Part shown: positions 28,032 through 36,511 of the stretch, piece after piece
Position numbering within the stretch: position 1 is the stretch's first letter
Layout of the letters: every line of letters begins with the position of its first letter
Source of the DNA: Bacteroidota bacterium
GTDB lineage: Bacteria; Bacteroidota; Bacteroidia; Bacteroidales; UBA12481
Reading direction: 5' to 3'
Assembly: GCA_018669475.1 (NCBI GenBank)
Contig: JABHCC010000019.1
Location: 1-64,000, forward strand
Length of the DNA: 64,000 nucleotides
Notes under the pieces: model-generated
Seen by the model: only the letters and a program-made list of their open reading frames with translations
What the model was told of the DNA's origin: nothing
The model's database searches: none
Position numbers and translations under genes: made by a program

Positions 28032-28451
28032 ATGGCAATACGAATTTATAATAATGAAATAAAAGTTCCTGTTTTTGAAAGACGAAAGATGAAGGTATGC
28101 ATGAAGGAGCTCGTTGAGAAGGAGGGAAAAAAATTAGGTGGCATAAATTATATTTTTGTGAGTGATGAGGACTTACTTGAAATTAATAAGAAATTTCTTG
28201 ATCATGATTTTTATACTGATGTAATAAGCTTTGATTATTCTCACGATGGAATTGTAGAAGGTGAAATTTATATGAGCATTGATAGAATTATTGAAAATGC
28301 ACAAAAAATGAAAATTGCTTGTTCAGAAGAGATTTATAGAATCTGTGTTCATGGTTTATTGCACCTCTTATCTTATTCAGATGGAAATTCTGATGAAAAA
28401 GAAGAAATGACAAGAAAGGAGAATGAATTTCTTGAAAACTGGAAAAATTGA
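28032..28451 (+). CDS. ybeY: endoribonuclease YbeY
   Basis: Metal-dependent RNase for 16S rRNA 3'-end maturation and ribosome quality control. The 139-aa product has FLDHDFYTDVISFDY and the zinc motif VHGLLHLLSYSDG. Most bacterial YbeY proteins carry a third His (HGxLHLxGYDH); here that position reads YSDGNSDEKE, consistent with the Bacteroidota variant in which an Asp takes the place. It starts with no gap after the DUF4175 gene. A strong terminator follows. Confidence 0.93.
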   Translation: MAIRIYNNEIKVPVFERRKMKVCMKELVEKEGKKLGGINYIFVSDEDLLEINKKFLDHDFYTDVISFDYSHDGIVEGEIYMSIDRIIENAQKMKIACSEEIYRICVHGLLHLLSYSDGNSDEKEEMTRKENEFLENWKN

Positions 28452-28479
28452 GAATTGAGACTAATGTAAGACATGTTTT

Positions 28480-28504
28480 AGCCCTTTTAAGGGCTTTTTT
28501 TTTT
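28480..28504 (+). terminator. rho-independent terminator after ybeY
   Basis: AGCCCTTTTAAGGGCT forms a GC-rich stem and is followed by a run of ten T residues. It lies 29 nt after the ybeY stop and closes the block that began at dut or at the TPR gene. Confidence 0.92.
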
Positions 28505-28752
28505 GCATGGCATAGTATATCGAAAGTTATTAGAAAGGTGCTTATTCTAAAAAAGCCATAATGTTCAGTTAATCAAGCATTAAGGACAAATAGTGATCTT
28601 GTAGGAAAGAAAATGTAATTTTCGACGATTATTTTACAATTTTTCAGACATGACAACCAGCAAAACGATCTTAAAAACACAGATAAGATTATTTTTGCTT
28701 ATGTGAGACTTCCTGATTATTTAGGGAAATAAATAAATTGATGTAAACTGTT
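28505..28752. other. AT-rich intergenic stretch before mnmG
   Basis: Between the ybeY terminator and leader repeat copy F I see no coding region, hairpin or recognised RNA. The mnmG promoter presumably lies here, but no clear TTTG/TAnnTTTG pair is visible. Confidence 0.4.
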
Positions 28753-28853
28753 GAAGCGAGCATGAATAAAATCAAAATCATTATGACATACATGACGGTG
28801 ATATTTTTTTATTATGCGAACTCGATCCGATAAAACTAAATGATTAAAAACGG
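28753..28853 (+). repeat. leader repeat copy F (full length, diverged)
   Basis: Upstream of mnmG. It keeps the landmarks in order: GCGAGCATGA, ACATGACGGTGATATTTTTTTATTATGCGA, GATCCGATAAA, and AAAAACGG directly before ATG. An ATG at 28762 opens a 23-codon ORF ending in TAA at 28831-28833, 20 nt before the mnmG start. In copy C a 23-codon ORF starts at the same landmark (GAGCATG), which argues that the longer frame is ancestral. Confidence 0.65.
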
Positions 28854-30728
28854 ATGAACAAGGATTATGACGTTATCGTTGTAGGAGCAGGTCACGCTGG
28901 ATGTGAAGCTGCCGCAAGTGCAGCAAATTTGGGATCCAGGGTTTTATTGATAACAATGGACATGAACAAGATTGCCCAGATGTCGTGCAATCCTGCAATG
29001 GGTGGAATAGCGAAAGGACAAATTGTAAGAGAAATTGATGCTCTGGGTGGATACAGCGGATTGGTTACCGATAGAAGTATGTTGCAATTTAGAATGCTCA
29101 ATAAATCTAAAGGCCCAGCGATGTGGAGTCCGAGAGCGCAATGCGACAGAACTATTTTCAGTTTGAATTGGAGAGAGAGATTAGAGAAAACTCCGAATCT
29201 CGATTTTTGGCAAGACACAGTTAAGGAAATAATTGTTGAAAATGATAAGGTCATTGGTGTTAAAACGAAACTGGGAATAATTATAAAATCAAAAACTGTT
29301 ATTCTCACAAATGGAACTTTTTTAAATGGATTGATGCATATTGGTAAAGTTCAGATCAAGGGCGGCCGGGCCTCCGAACCGGGAGTATCTGGATTAAGCC
29401 AGCAATTATTTGGTCTCGGTTTTACCACGGGCCGAATGAAAACAGGTACACCCCCGAGGTTGGATGGAAGGTCAATAGACTTTGAAAAATTGCAGGAGCA
29501 AAAAGGAGATGAGGATGTGGTTCCTTTTTCTTACCTCAATGAAAGTGTTGATATGAAGAAGGGGCTTTCTTGTTATATCGCCCATACATCACAGGAAGTT
29601 CACGACATTCTAAAAACTGGCTTTGATGATTCTCCAATGTTTGATGGTACAATAAAAAGTGTTGGACCAAGATATTGCCCGAGTATTGAATCAAAGCTTA
29701 TCACATTTGCAGATAAAACGCAGCATCAATTATTTGCCGAGCCAGAAGGATGGGATACTGTTGAATATTATCTGAATGGCTTTTCATCAAGTTTGGCATG
29801 GGAGGTACAGCTGGAAGCACTGAGAAAAATTGTGGGATTTGAAAAGGTTATTGCCTTCAGACCTGGCTACGCCATAGAGTATGATTATTTTGATCCAATG
29901 CAATTATATCATTCGATGGAAACAAAGTTAGTGAAGAACCTGTATTTCGCCGGACAAATAAATGGTACTACAGGTTATGAGGAAGCAGGAGCCCAGGGAA
30001 TAATTGCAGGAATAAATGCGCATTTAAAGATTAATGAAAAAGAAGAATTTGTTCTTAATAGAGACCAGGCATATATAGGTGTTTTGATCGATGACCTTGT
30101 AACAAAAGGTGTAGATGAACCATACAGAATGTTTACCTCCAGAGCCGAATATAGAATATTGCTACGGCAGGATAATGCTGATGAAAGACTAAGTGCACTG
30201 AGCAATAATCTGGGTTTGGCAGGAGATGATAGAATGAAAATTCTTGATTATAAGACTGGAAAAAAGGGGAAGCTTGTTGAGTATTTTGCCAAACGCTCAG
30301 TTAAACCACAAGAGATAAATGATTCTTTGAGTACATGGGGAACGAGCCCGATCAAACAAACAATTAAGCTAAAAGATATAATTGCTCGACCCCAGGTTAA
30401 GCTAAGAAGTCTGGTGCCTGTCTTAGAAGATCTGGAAATACTATTAAGTGATATTGAAATTAGAGAGAGTGAGATTGTTGAGGCCGCAGAGATAGAGATG
30501 AAGTACCATGGTTATATTGAAAGGGAGAAAGCTATGGCAGAAAAGATAACACGCCTTGAGGAATTGAAGATTCCGGAGTGGATAAACTACCATGAATTAA
30601 AGAGTTTAACCTATGAAGCTCGAGAAAAACTTTCGAAGGTTAAACCCTCTAATATTGCACAAGCATCCAGAATCCCGGGAGTATCTCCTGCGGATGTTAA
30701 TGTGTTGTTGATAAAGTTGGGAAGATAA
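28854..30728 (+). CDS. mnmG: tRNA U34 carboxymethylaminomethyl enzyme MnmG
   Basis: With MnmE, modifies wobble uridine 34 of certain tRNAs using FAD, NADH and methylenetetrahydrofolate. The 624-aa product begins with the FAD-binding VIVVGAGHAGCEAA, and has MSCNPAMGGIAKG, GTFLNG, GRASEPG, GRMKTGTPPR and the AGQINGTTGYEEA signature. Length is standard. The gene is preceded by leader repeat copy F and followed within 3 bp by a parS-like palindrome; in many bacteria this gene (gidA) lies by the origin and parAB. Confidence 0.97.
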   Translation: MNKDYDVIVVGAGHAGCEAAASAANLGSRVLLITMDMNKIAQMSCNPAMGGIAKGQIVREIDALGGYSGLVTDRSMLQFRMLNKSKGPAMWSPRAQCDRTIFSLNWRERLEKTPNLDFWQDTVKEIIVENDKVIGVKTKLGIIIKSKTVILTNGTFLNGLMHIGKVQIKGGRASEPGVSGLSQQLFGLGFTTGRMKTGTPPRLDGRSIDFEKLQEQKGDEDVVPFSYLNESVDMKKGLSCYIAHTSQEVHDILKTGFDDSPMFDGTIKSVGPRYCPSIESKLITFADKTQHQLFAEPEGWDTVEYYLNGFSSSLAWEVQLEALRKIVGFEKVIAFRPGYAIEYDYFDPMQLYHSMETKLVKNLYFAGQINGTTGYEEAGAQGIIAGINAHLKINEKEEFVLNRDQAYIGVLIDDLVTKGVDEPYRMFTSRAEYRILLRQDNADERLSALSNNLGLAGDDRMKILDYKTGKKGKLVEYFAKRSVKPQEINDSLSTWGTSPIKQTIKLKDIIARPQVKLRSLVPVLEDLEILLSDIEIRESEIVEAAEIEMKYHGYIEREKAMAEKITRLEELKIPEWINYHELKSLTYEAREKLSKVKPSNIAQASRIPGVSPADVNVLLIKLGR

Positions 30729-30730
30729 TG

Positions 30731-30746
30731 TGTTCCACGTGGAACC
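30731..30746. promoter_or_regulatory. parS-like ParB-binding site
   Basis: TGTTCCACGTGGAACC contains the perfect 14-bp palindrome GTTCCACGTGGAAC. This is the ParB centromere motif (consensus TGTTTCACGTGAAACA; the C/G variant is used by Pseudomonas chromosomes). It lies 2 bp after the mnmG stop, where parS sites are often found near replication origins. Confidence 0.8.
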
Positions 30747-30806
30747 TTAAAGCTATTGTTAATAAGCCGTGGATTTAATGATTAACTAATCAGATACTTA
30801 TAGACC

Positions 30807-32459
30807 ATGAATAAGCTAGAAGTAATCGCACTTTTGCCTGATTTTAAGAATCGCTCTTTTTATCCTGGCATAATCAGGATAGAGGGTCATGCTATTAAGG
30901 CGATTAAAAGGATTGAACAATCAGTTATTGATAGATTGGATATTGATTCAATGAAATTCGTTCTTCCACCTTTAGTAGATGCCCATATACACATAGAAAG
31001 TTCAATGTTGGTTCCATCACGTTTTGCTGAAATTGCAGTGAAACACGGTACTGTTGCAACCGTATCAGACCCGCATGAAATTGCTAATGTTTTGGGTGAA
31101 AAAGGAGTAAGTTTCATGATAGAAAATGGCAAAACTGTTCCTCTGAAATTTAATTTTGTTGCACCATCTTGTGTGCCTGCAACAGCATTTGAAGAGTCTG
31201 GTGCGACTTTAAATGCAGACAATATTGCAAGCCTTTTTGATAGTGAAGACTTAGTCGGACTGGGGGAAATGATGAATTTTCCTGGAGTGATCTATGATGA
31301 TCCTGAAGTATACAGAAAGATTGAACTAAGCAAAGAAAGAGGATTGCCTGTTGATGGACATGCTCCTGGATTGAAAGGAGAGGATCTGAAGAAGTACATT
31401 GATGCCGGTATCACAAGCGATCATGAAGCAGTTAGCATTGAAGAGGCTGAAGAGAAGATTCAGCTGGGAATGAAAATACTGATCAGAGAAGGAAGTGCGG
31501 CAAAAAACTTTGATGATTTGGCTGAATTAATATCAAAATATCCCGACCAGCTTATGCTTTGTAGTGATGATTTACATCCTGATGACCTGCAAAAAGGACA
31601 TATAAATAGCTTACTTAAGAGGGCTTTGAATAAGGGAATTAACATTTTTGATCTTATGAAAGTGGCTTCAATTAATCCTGTTGGTCACTATAATTTGAAA
31701 GTGGGGCAATTGAAAGAGGGTGATCCAGCCGACTTTATTGTGGTCAAAGACCTTAAAGAACTCAAAGTTTTGCAAACATTTATTGACGGAATTCCGGTAT
31801 ATAATGAGGGTATTCTATCCTTCGAGTCAAAAGAATCTCGGATTCCGAATAAGATGATTGATTCTGAAACCATAGCTGATGATTTTAGATTCTATGGCAC
31901 CAAAGGAAAATACAGGATTATTATTCCACAGGATGGGAGCTTAATTACCAAGCAGGAAAGACAGGAAATGAGGGATGAAAATGGTATTATTTCCTCTGAT
32001 CCGGATAGAGATATTCTTAAAATTGCGGTGGTAAACCGGTACAGGAAATCAAAACCCGCAGTGGCCTGGATAAAAAATTTTGGGCTTAAAGAAGGAGCAA
32101 TTGCAAGTACGGTCGCACATGATAGCCATAATATTGTTGTTGTTGGAGTAGATGATGAGAGTATAAGCAAAGCAGTAAACTCATTAATCAGACATAGAGG
32201 TGGTATAATAATGGTAAATTCTGTGTCTGAATCAGTACTTCCTTTACCCGTTGCAGGTCTTATGAGCACAGAAAAAGCTGAAGAGGTTGGGCGAGGATAT
32301 GAAAATTTGAATCAAAAAGTTCAGGAACTTGGCTGTCAACTTGAGGCTCCTTTTATGACCCTTTCTTTTATGGCCTTGCTTGTTATTCCAGAACTAAAAC
32401 TTGGCGACAAAGGATTGTTTGATGTGGATGATTTCAATTTTGTTGAGCCTAAAAGCTAG
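30807..32459 (+). CDS. ade: adenine deaminase
   Basis: Converts adenine to hypoxanthine and ammonia in purine salvage. The 550-aa amidohydrolase has metal motif VDAHIHIESS, VSDPHEIANV, the GHAPGL segment, TSDHE and CSDDLHPDDL, then the large C-terminal domain with VAHDSHNIVVVG. Length and motifs match Ade rather than the smaller adenosine deaminase. It sits between mnmG and uvrC, where Bacteroides-type genomes often carry apt. uvrC starts 8 nt downstream, so the two share a transcript. Confidence 0.95.
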   Translation: MNKLEVIALLPDFKNRSFYPGIIRIEGHAIKAIKRIEQSVIDRLDIDSMKFVLPPLVDAHIHIESSMLVPSRFAEIAVKHGTVATVSDPHEIANVLGEKGVSFMIENGKTVPLKFNFVAPSCVPATAFEESGATLNADNIASLFDSEDLVGLGEMMNFPGVIYDDPEVYRKIELSKERGLPVDGHAPGLKGEDLKKYIDAGITSDHEAVSIEEAEEKIQLGMKILIREGSAAKNFDDLAELISKYPDQLMLCSDDLHPDDLQKGHINSLLKRALNKGINIFDLMKVASINPVGHYNLKVGQLKEGDPADFIVVKDLKELKVLQTFIDGIPVYNEGILSFESKESRIPNKMIDSETIADDFRFYGTKGKYRIIIPQDGSLITKQERQEMRDENGIISSDPDRDILKIAVVNRYRKSKPAVAWIKNFGLKEGAIASTVAHDSHNIVVVGVDDESISKAVNSLIRHRGGIIMVNSVSESVLPLPVAGLMSTEKAEEVGRGYENLNQKVQELGCQLEAPFMTLSFMALLVIPELKLGDKGLFDVDDFNFVEPKS

Positions 32460-32467
32460 AGAAAAGC

Positions 32468-34294
32468 ATGGCAGTTTTGTATGAAAAATATTCTCCTCCG
32501 GATAAATTGTATGAGCAAATAAAGCTCTTGCCAGATCTGCCCGGTGTGTATCAATTCGTAAATACCGATGATAAAATTATCTATATAGGTAAGGCAAAAA
32601 ACCTAAAGAAAAGAGTGAGTTCATACTTTAATAAAAATCCGGATAGTGCAAAACTTGCTGTCCTGGTAAGAAAAATATATGACATCAGACACCTGATTGT
32701 TGAAACTGAAAGTGATGCTCTTTTACTGGAAAATAACCTTATCAAAAAGCATCTGCCGAGATACAATGTATTGCTTAAAGATGATAAAACATTCCCGTGG
32801 ATTTGTGTCAAAAATGAAGCCTTTCCAAGAATATTTGCGACCAGGAAAATGATCAGGGATGGATCAAAATATTATGGACCATATACATCCGGGAGGATAT
32901 GGAAGAGTTTGATAGATGTGATAAGAAGCACATATAAAATCAGAACATGCAAGCTAAATTTGAGTAAAGAATCAATACAAACCGGTAAGCTTAAAGTGTG
33001 CCTGGAATATCATATAGGTAACTGTTTGGGGCCGTGTATTAATAAGCAGACAGAGGAGGATTATCAGGAGCAATTAGGACAAATCGAGAAAATATTGAAA
33101 GGTAATACTGTAGAAGTAATAGGTATTATAAAGAGGCAAATGCAAGATCTTGCTGCGAACTATCAGTTTGAACAAGCTGAAGGGATGAAAGAGAGAATAG
33201 AAATATTGAAGCAGTTCCAGGCAAAATCTACTATCGTAAATACGAAGATTAAGGATGTCGATGTTTTCTCAGTTGTTTCTGACGGTAAAGCAGGATATGT
33301 GAATTTTCTTAAAGTGGTAAATGGTGCAATAATCCAAACTCACTCGATGGAGCTAAAGAAGCGCCTCGACGAAACTGATGAAGAATTACTGATGCTAAGT
33401 ATTGTTGAAATCAGAACCCGTATTCAAAGTGACGCAAAGGAAATTTTGGTTTCTCACCATTTGCAGCCCTTTTCTGATGGCCTGAAACTATCAGTGCCGC
33501 AAAAAGGCGACAAAAAAACCCTTGTGGATTTGTCAACCAGGAACGCAAAATACTTCAGATTGGAGAGGCAAAAACAAAAAATAAAACATTTGCCAGCTAC
33601 AAGAGTTTCAAGAAAACTTGAAGTTTTGAGAAAGGATTTACGCATGCAGGAGCTTCCAAGTCATATTGAGTGTTTCGATAATTCTAACACCCAGGGATCA
33701 GAACCTGTCGCCGCCTGCGTGGTCTTTAAAAATGCGAGACCAAGTAAATCAGATTACCGCCACTTCAATATAAAAACAGTTACAGGTGCTGATGATTTTG
33801 CTTCAATGGCTGAAGTAATATTTCGAAGATATAAAAGACTGCTGGATGAAAACCAGGATCTGCCCCAATTGGTTATTGTTGATGGGGGAAAAGGACAACT
33901 TAGTGCAGCCATGAAAAGTCTTGAGCAATTGAATCTCAGAGGAAAAATGACCTTGATTGGAATTGCTAAGCGACTGGAGGAAATCTATTTTCCGAATGAT
34001 AAAATTCCTCTGTATCTGGATAAGAATTCAGAAAGCCTAAAGCTTATACAACAGCTTAGAAATGAGGCACATAGGTTTGGAATTGCTCATCACCGAAATA
34101 GAAGAACCAAAGGAACAATACTGTCTGAACTAACTAAAATTGAGGGAATTGGGGAGAAAACAAGAGACTATTTGCTTACTGAATTTGGATCTGTTGAACG
34201 AATAGCAAAGTCCACCCAGAAGGAATTGGCAGAAAAGATCGGACCAGCAAAAGCCAGGGTAATTTGTGATTATTTTAAGCAAAAAAGAGAATAA
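32468..34294 (+). CDS. uvrC: excinuclease ABC subunit C
   Basis: Makes both incisions in nucleotide excision repair within the UvrB-DNA complex. The 608-aa product has an N-terminal GIY-YIG nuclease (LPGVYQFVNTDDKIIYIGKA, with NNLIKKHLPRYNVLLKDDKT), a UvrB-interacting UVR region (YQFEQAEGMKERIEIL, near 230), the RNase H-like second nuclease (ECFDNSNTQGSEPVAA, with IVDGGKGQL) and terminal helix-hairpin-helix repeats (KIEGIGEKT). All domains are intact. Confidence 0.97.
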   Translation: MAVLYEKYSPPDKLYEQIKLLPDLPGVYQFVNTDDKIIYIGKAKNLKKRVSSYFNKNPDSAKLAVLVRKIYDIRHLIVETESDALLLENNLIKKHLPRYNVLLKDDKTFPWICVKNEAFPRIFATRKMIRDGSKYYGPYTSGRIWKSLIDVIRSTYKIRTCKLNLSKESIQTGKLKVCLEYHIGNCLGPCINKQTEEDYQEQLGQIEKILKGNTVEVIGIIKRQMQDLAANYQFEQAEGMKERIEILKQFQAKSTIVNTKIKDVDVFSVVSDGKAGYVNFLKVVNGAIIQTHSMELKKRLDETDEELLMLSIVEIRTRIQSDAKEILVSHHLQPFSDGLKLSVPQKGDKKTLVDLSTRNAKYFRLERQKQKIKHLPATRVSRKLEVLRKDLRMQELPSHIECFDNSNTQGSEPVAACVVFKNARPSKSDYRHFNIKTVTGADDFASMAEVIFRRYKRLLDENQDLPQLVIVDGGKGQLSAAMKSLEQLNLRGKMTLIGIAKRLEEIYFPNDKIPLYLDKNSESLKLIQQLRNEAHRFGIAHHRNRRTKGTILSELTKIEGIGEKTRDYLLTEFGSVERIAKSTQKELAEKIGPAKARVICDYFKQKRE

Positions 34295-34319
34295 TATTCC
34301 TTTGCCAGCATAAATGCAG

Positions 34320-34327
34320 TAATTTTG
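34320..34327 (+). promoter_or_regulatory. candidate -7 box (TAATTTTG) before DUF4271 gene
   Basis: TAATTTTG matches TAnnTTTG and is 26 bp before the start of the DUF4271 gene. A TTTG at 34301-34304 lies 15 bp upstream, slightly closer than the usual -33 to -7 distance, so the pair is suggestive only. Confidence 0.35.
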
Positions 34328-34353
34328 AGCATTTTAAAACAGAGATTACTGGT

Positions 34354-35019
34354 ATGCTCAAGGAAATATCACATAATATTTTGCACCATAATTGGTTGTT
34401 ATTGTGGATGTTTGGTCTGATTATTACCTACCTGATTATCCGAAGTTTTCATAGAAGGTATTGGAAAAGATATAGAATGGCACTGATTCTTCCACTTGAA
34501 TCTTCAAAGCTGCTGAAAGAAAAAAATATTGATTTTGTGAGGCTGGCTGTTATTCTGAATTTTGTGTCAGGACTATCTATTGCATGTTTCTTTTTCCTGA
34601 GTATTCAACATTTTACCGATTGGGCTTGGCCGGAAATGGAATTTGGAGATTTGATCCTTTTTTCATTGCTGACTGTTGGAGTTATTTTGTTCAGGTATGT
34701 CAGTGTGGAGATTCTCGGACAATTCTTTAAACGAAAAGATGTATCCCTGCAAATCAATCATGTTTGGCTATTACATATTAAAGCAGCTGGTTTTTTACTT
34801 CTCTTGTGCAGTTTTATGATCGAGTATTCACCTAATGAATTGAATACTATAGCCACTATTGGAGGCTTAGTCGTTATATTCATATTGATAATTATAAGTG
34901 TCTTGAGGAGTATACAAATTCTAAGGCAAAATCGGGTTTCTTTATATTATGGGATTTTGTACCTTTGTACTCTCGAAATTTTACCTGTCGTTGTGATCGT
35001 TAGTTTGCTCCTTTTTTAG
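34354..35019 (+). CDS. DUF4271 family membrane protein
   Basis: A 221-aa protein with about six membrane helices and short loops; an Arg/Lys-rich stretch (HRRYWKRYR) follows the first helix. It fits DUF4271, a Bacteroidota family normally found directly before the uroporphyrinogen-III synthase-like gene, as here. Its function is unknown. The fixed synteny suggests a link to heme synthesis or the membrane, but that is inference. Confidence 0.78.
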   Translation: MLKEISHNILHHNWLLLWMFGLIITYLIIRSFHRRYWKRYRMALILPLESSKLLKEKNIDFVRLAVILNFVSGLSIACFFFLSIQHFTDWAWPEMEFGDLILFSLLTVGVILFRYVSVEILGQFFKRKDVSLQINHVWLLHIKAAGFLLLLCSFMIEYSPNELNTIATIGGLVVIFILIIISVLRSIQILRQNRVSLYYGILYLCTLEILPVVVIVSLLLF

Positions 35020-35031
35020 GACACGATCGTA

Positions 35032-35823
35032 TTGTTGAGATTAATACGAACCATAAATCCTTCAGAGTTGAAAATAAAAAGTATACTGATTTCGCAGCCC
35101 AAACCTTCCACAGAAAAATCTCCGTATTTTGAGATTGAGGAAAAACATAAAGTCAAACTCTATTTTAAGCAGTTCATTCAAATTGAGGGAGTTTCGACCA
35201 AGGAGTTCAGAACCAGTAAGGTAGGGATTTTAGAGCACTCTGCTATTATATTTACAAGCAGAACATCTATTGATCATTTCTTTCATATTGCTGAACAAAT
35301 GAGAGTTCAGGTTCCTGACGATATGAAGTATTTCTGTACCTCAGAAAGTATCGCTGTTTATTTACAGAAGTATATAGTTTATAGAAAAAGGAAGATCTTT
35401 TTCGGCCAAAAGCGTTTTATTGATCTTATGGATGTGCTTTGCAAGCATAAAACAGAAAAATTCCTTATTCCTGTTGCGGATATACACAAAGAGGAAATTT
35501 CTAAATTATTGAATAGTAACAAGATCAATCATACTAAGGCTGTGTTTTACCGTACGGTTAGTTCAGACTTAGCTGATATAGAAATTGATAACTTCGATGT
35601 GCTCGTATTCTACAGCCCATCAGGTATAGTATCTCTTTATAATAACTTCCCTGATTTTGCACAAAACGCAACAAAGATTGCAACTTTCGGACCAAATACA
35701 GCTAAAGCGGCAAAAGATGCCGGACTGAAGGTTGATCTGAAAGTTCCTAGTCCGGATTTTCCATCAATGACGATGGCACTTGATCATTTCATAACAGAAC
35801 AAGGGAAGCGTAACGGCATTTAA
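35032..35823 (+). CDS. hemD: uroporphyrinogen-III synthase family protein
   Basis: Predicted to close and isomerise hydroxymethylbilane to uroporphyrinogen III in heme synthesis. The 263-aa product has the two-domain HemD fold signs: ILISQPKPSTE at the N-terminus, AIIFTSRTSIDHF, FYRTVSS, VLVFYSPSGIVSL and FGPNTAKAAKDAG. There is no ATG at the 5' end. The frame opens with TTG at 35032; a second TTG at 35068, just before KIKSILISQPKP, may be the true start by comparison with the usual family N-terminus. Other heme genes are not adjacent. Confidence 0.82.
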   Translation: MLRLIRTINPSELKIKSILISQPKPSTEKSPYFEIEEKHKVKLYFKQFIQIEGVSTKEFRTSKVGILEHSAIIFTSRTSIDHFFHIAEQMRVQVPDDMKYFCTSESIAVYLQKYIVYRKRKIFFGQKRFIDLMDVLCKHKTEKFLIPVADIHKEEISKLLNSNKINHTKAVFYRTVSSDLADIEIDNFDVLVFYSPSGIVSLYNNFPDFAQNATKIATFGPNTAKAAKDAGLKVDLKVPSPDFPSMTMALDHFITEQGKRNGI

Positions 35824-35843
35824 TAATCAATAATATATCCGGA

Positions 35844-36272
35844 ATGAAGGCATCATATAAATTCCGGAAATCCGAAAGACTGTGCAGTCGAAAGGAAATC
35901 CAAAGGCTATTTGAAGAGGGTTATTCATTTTACCTCTATCCTTTTAGGGTTCAGTGGGCATTTTCTGAACCCCCCGAAACTATACCAGCTAAGATTGTGG
36001 TAAGTGTTCCAAAGAGACAATTCAAAAAAGCCGTTACAAGAAATCTTATCCGGAGGAGAATAAAAGAGGCATACCGACTGAATAAAGAAGGGTTTTTATA
36101 TACACTTAAAGAGTCAGAAAAGGAAGTCGCATTCGTTGTAGTGTATACCGGAAAAGAGATACCTCCCTATACTCTGATTAATCAGAAAATAATTCAACTC
36201 TTTCAACGTTTTTTGAAGGATATAGTCAAGATAAATGAAGTATCTCAGAATCATTCTCAAATTTCTCAGTAA
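35844..36272 (+). CDS. rnpA: ribonuclease P protein component
   Basis: Protein subunit of RNase P, which removes 5' leaders from tRNA precursors. The 142-aa product has the N-terminal [32 protein letters not shown] and the RNA-binding [12 protein letters not shown] signature. rpmH, normally upstream, is absent; in Bacteroidota rnpA often follows the hemD-like gene, as here. Its last 38 bases overlap yidD. Confidence 0.95.
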   Translation: MKASYKFRKSERLCSRKEIQRLFEEGYSFYLYPFRVQWAFSEPPETIPAKIVVSVPKRQFKKAVTRNLIRRRIKEAYRLNKEGFLYTLKESEKEVAFVVVYTGKEIPPYTLINQKIIQLFQRFLKDIVKINEVSQNHSQISQ

Positions 36273-36486
36273 ACTATTGGAGGGATTCTTTGTTGTATTG
36301 GTAAAGTTTTATCAAAAGGCAATTTCTCCGGTATTACCTGCAAGTTGCAGATATACACCTACTTGTTCGACTTATTGTGTTGAGGCATTACGTAAACATG
36401 GTCCCTTCAAAGGATTGCTGTTGTGCCTTAAACGAGTAGGATCATGCAATCCATGGGGAGGAAGTGGATATGATCCTGTTCCCTGA
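36235..36486 (+). CDS. yidD: membrane protein insertion efficiency factor YidD
   Basis: An 83-aa small protein that assists YidC-dependent membrane insertion. The signature [20 protein letters not shown], with [15 protein letters not shown] at the end, is unmistakable, and an N-terminal amphipathic segment should attach it to the membrane. It overlaps rnpA by 38 bp in another frame, a common arrangement; yidC itself is not nearby. Confidence 0.95.
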   Translation: MKYLRIILKFLSKLLEGFFVVLVKFYQKAISPVLPASCRYTPTCSTYCVEALRKHGPFKGLLLCLKRVGSCNPWGGSGYDPVP

Positions 36487-36511
36487 CTAACTTATAGTAA
36501 CAAAGACAACA

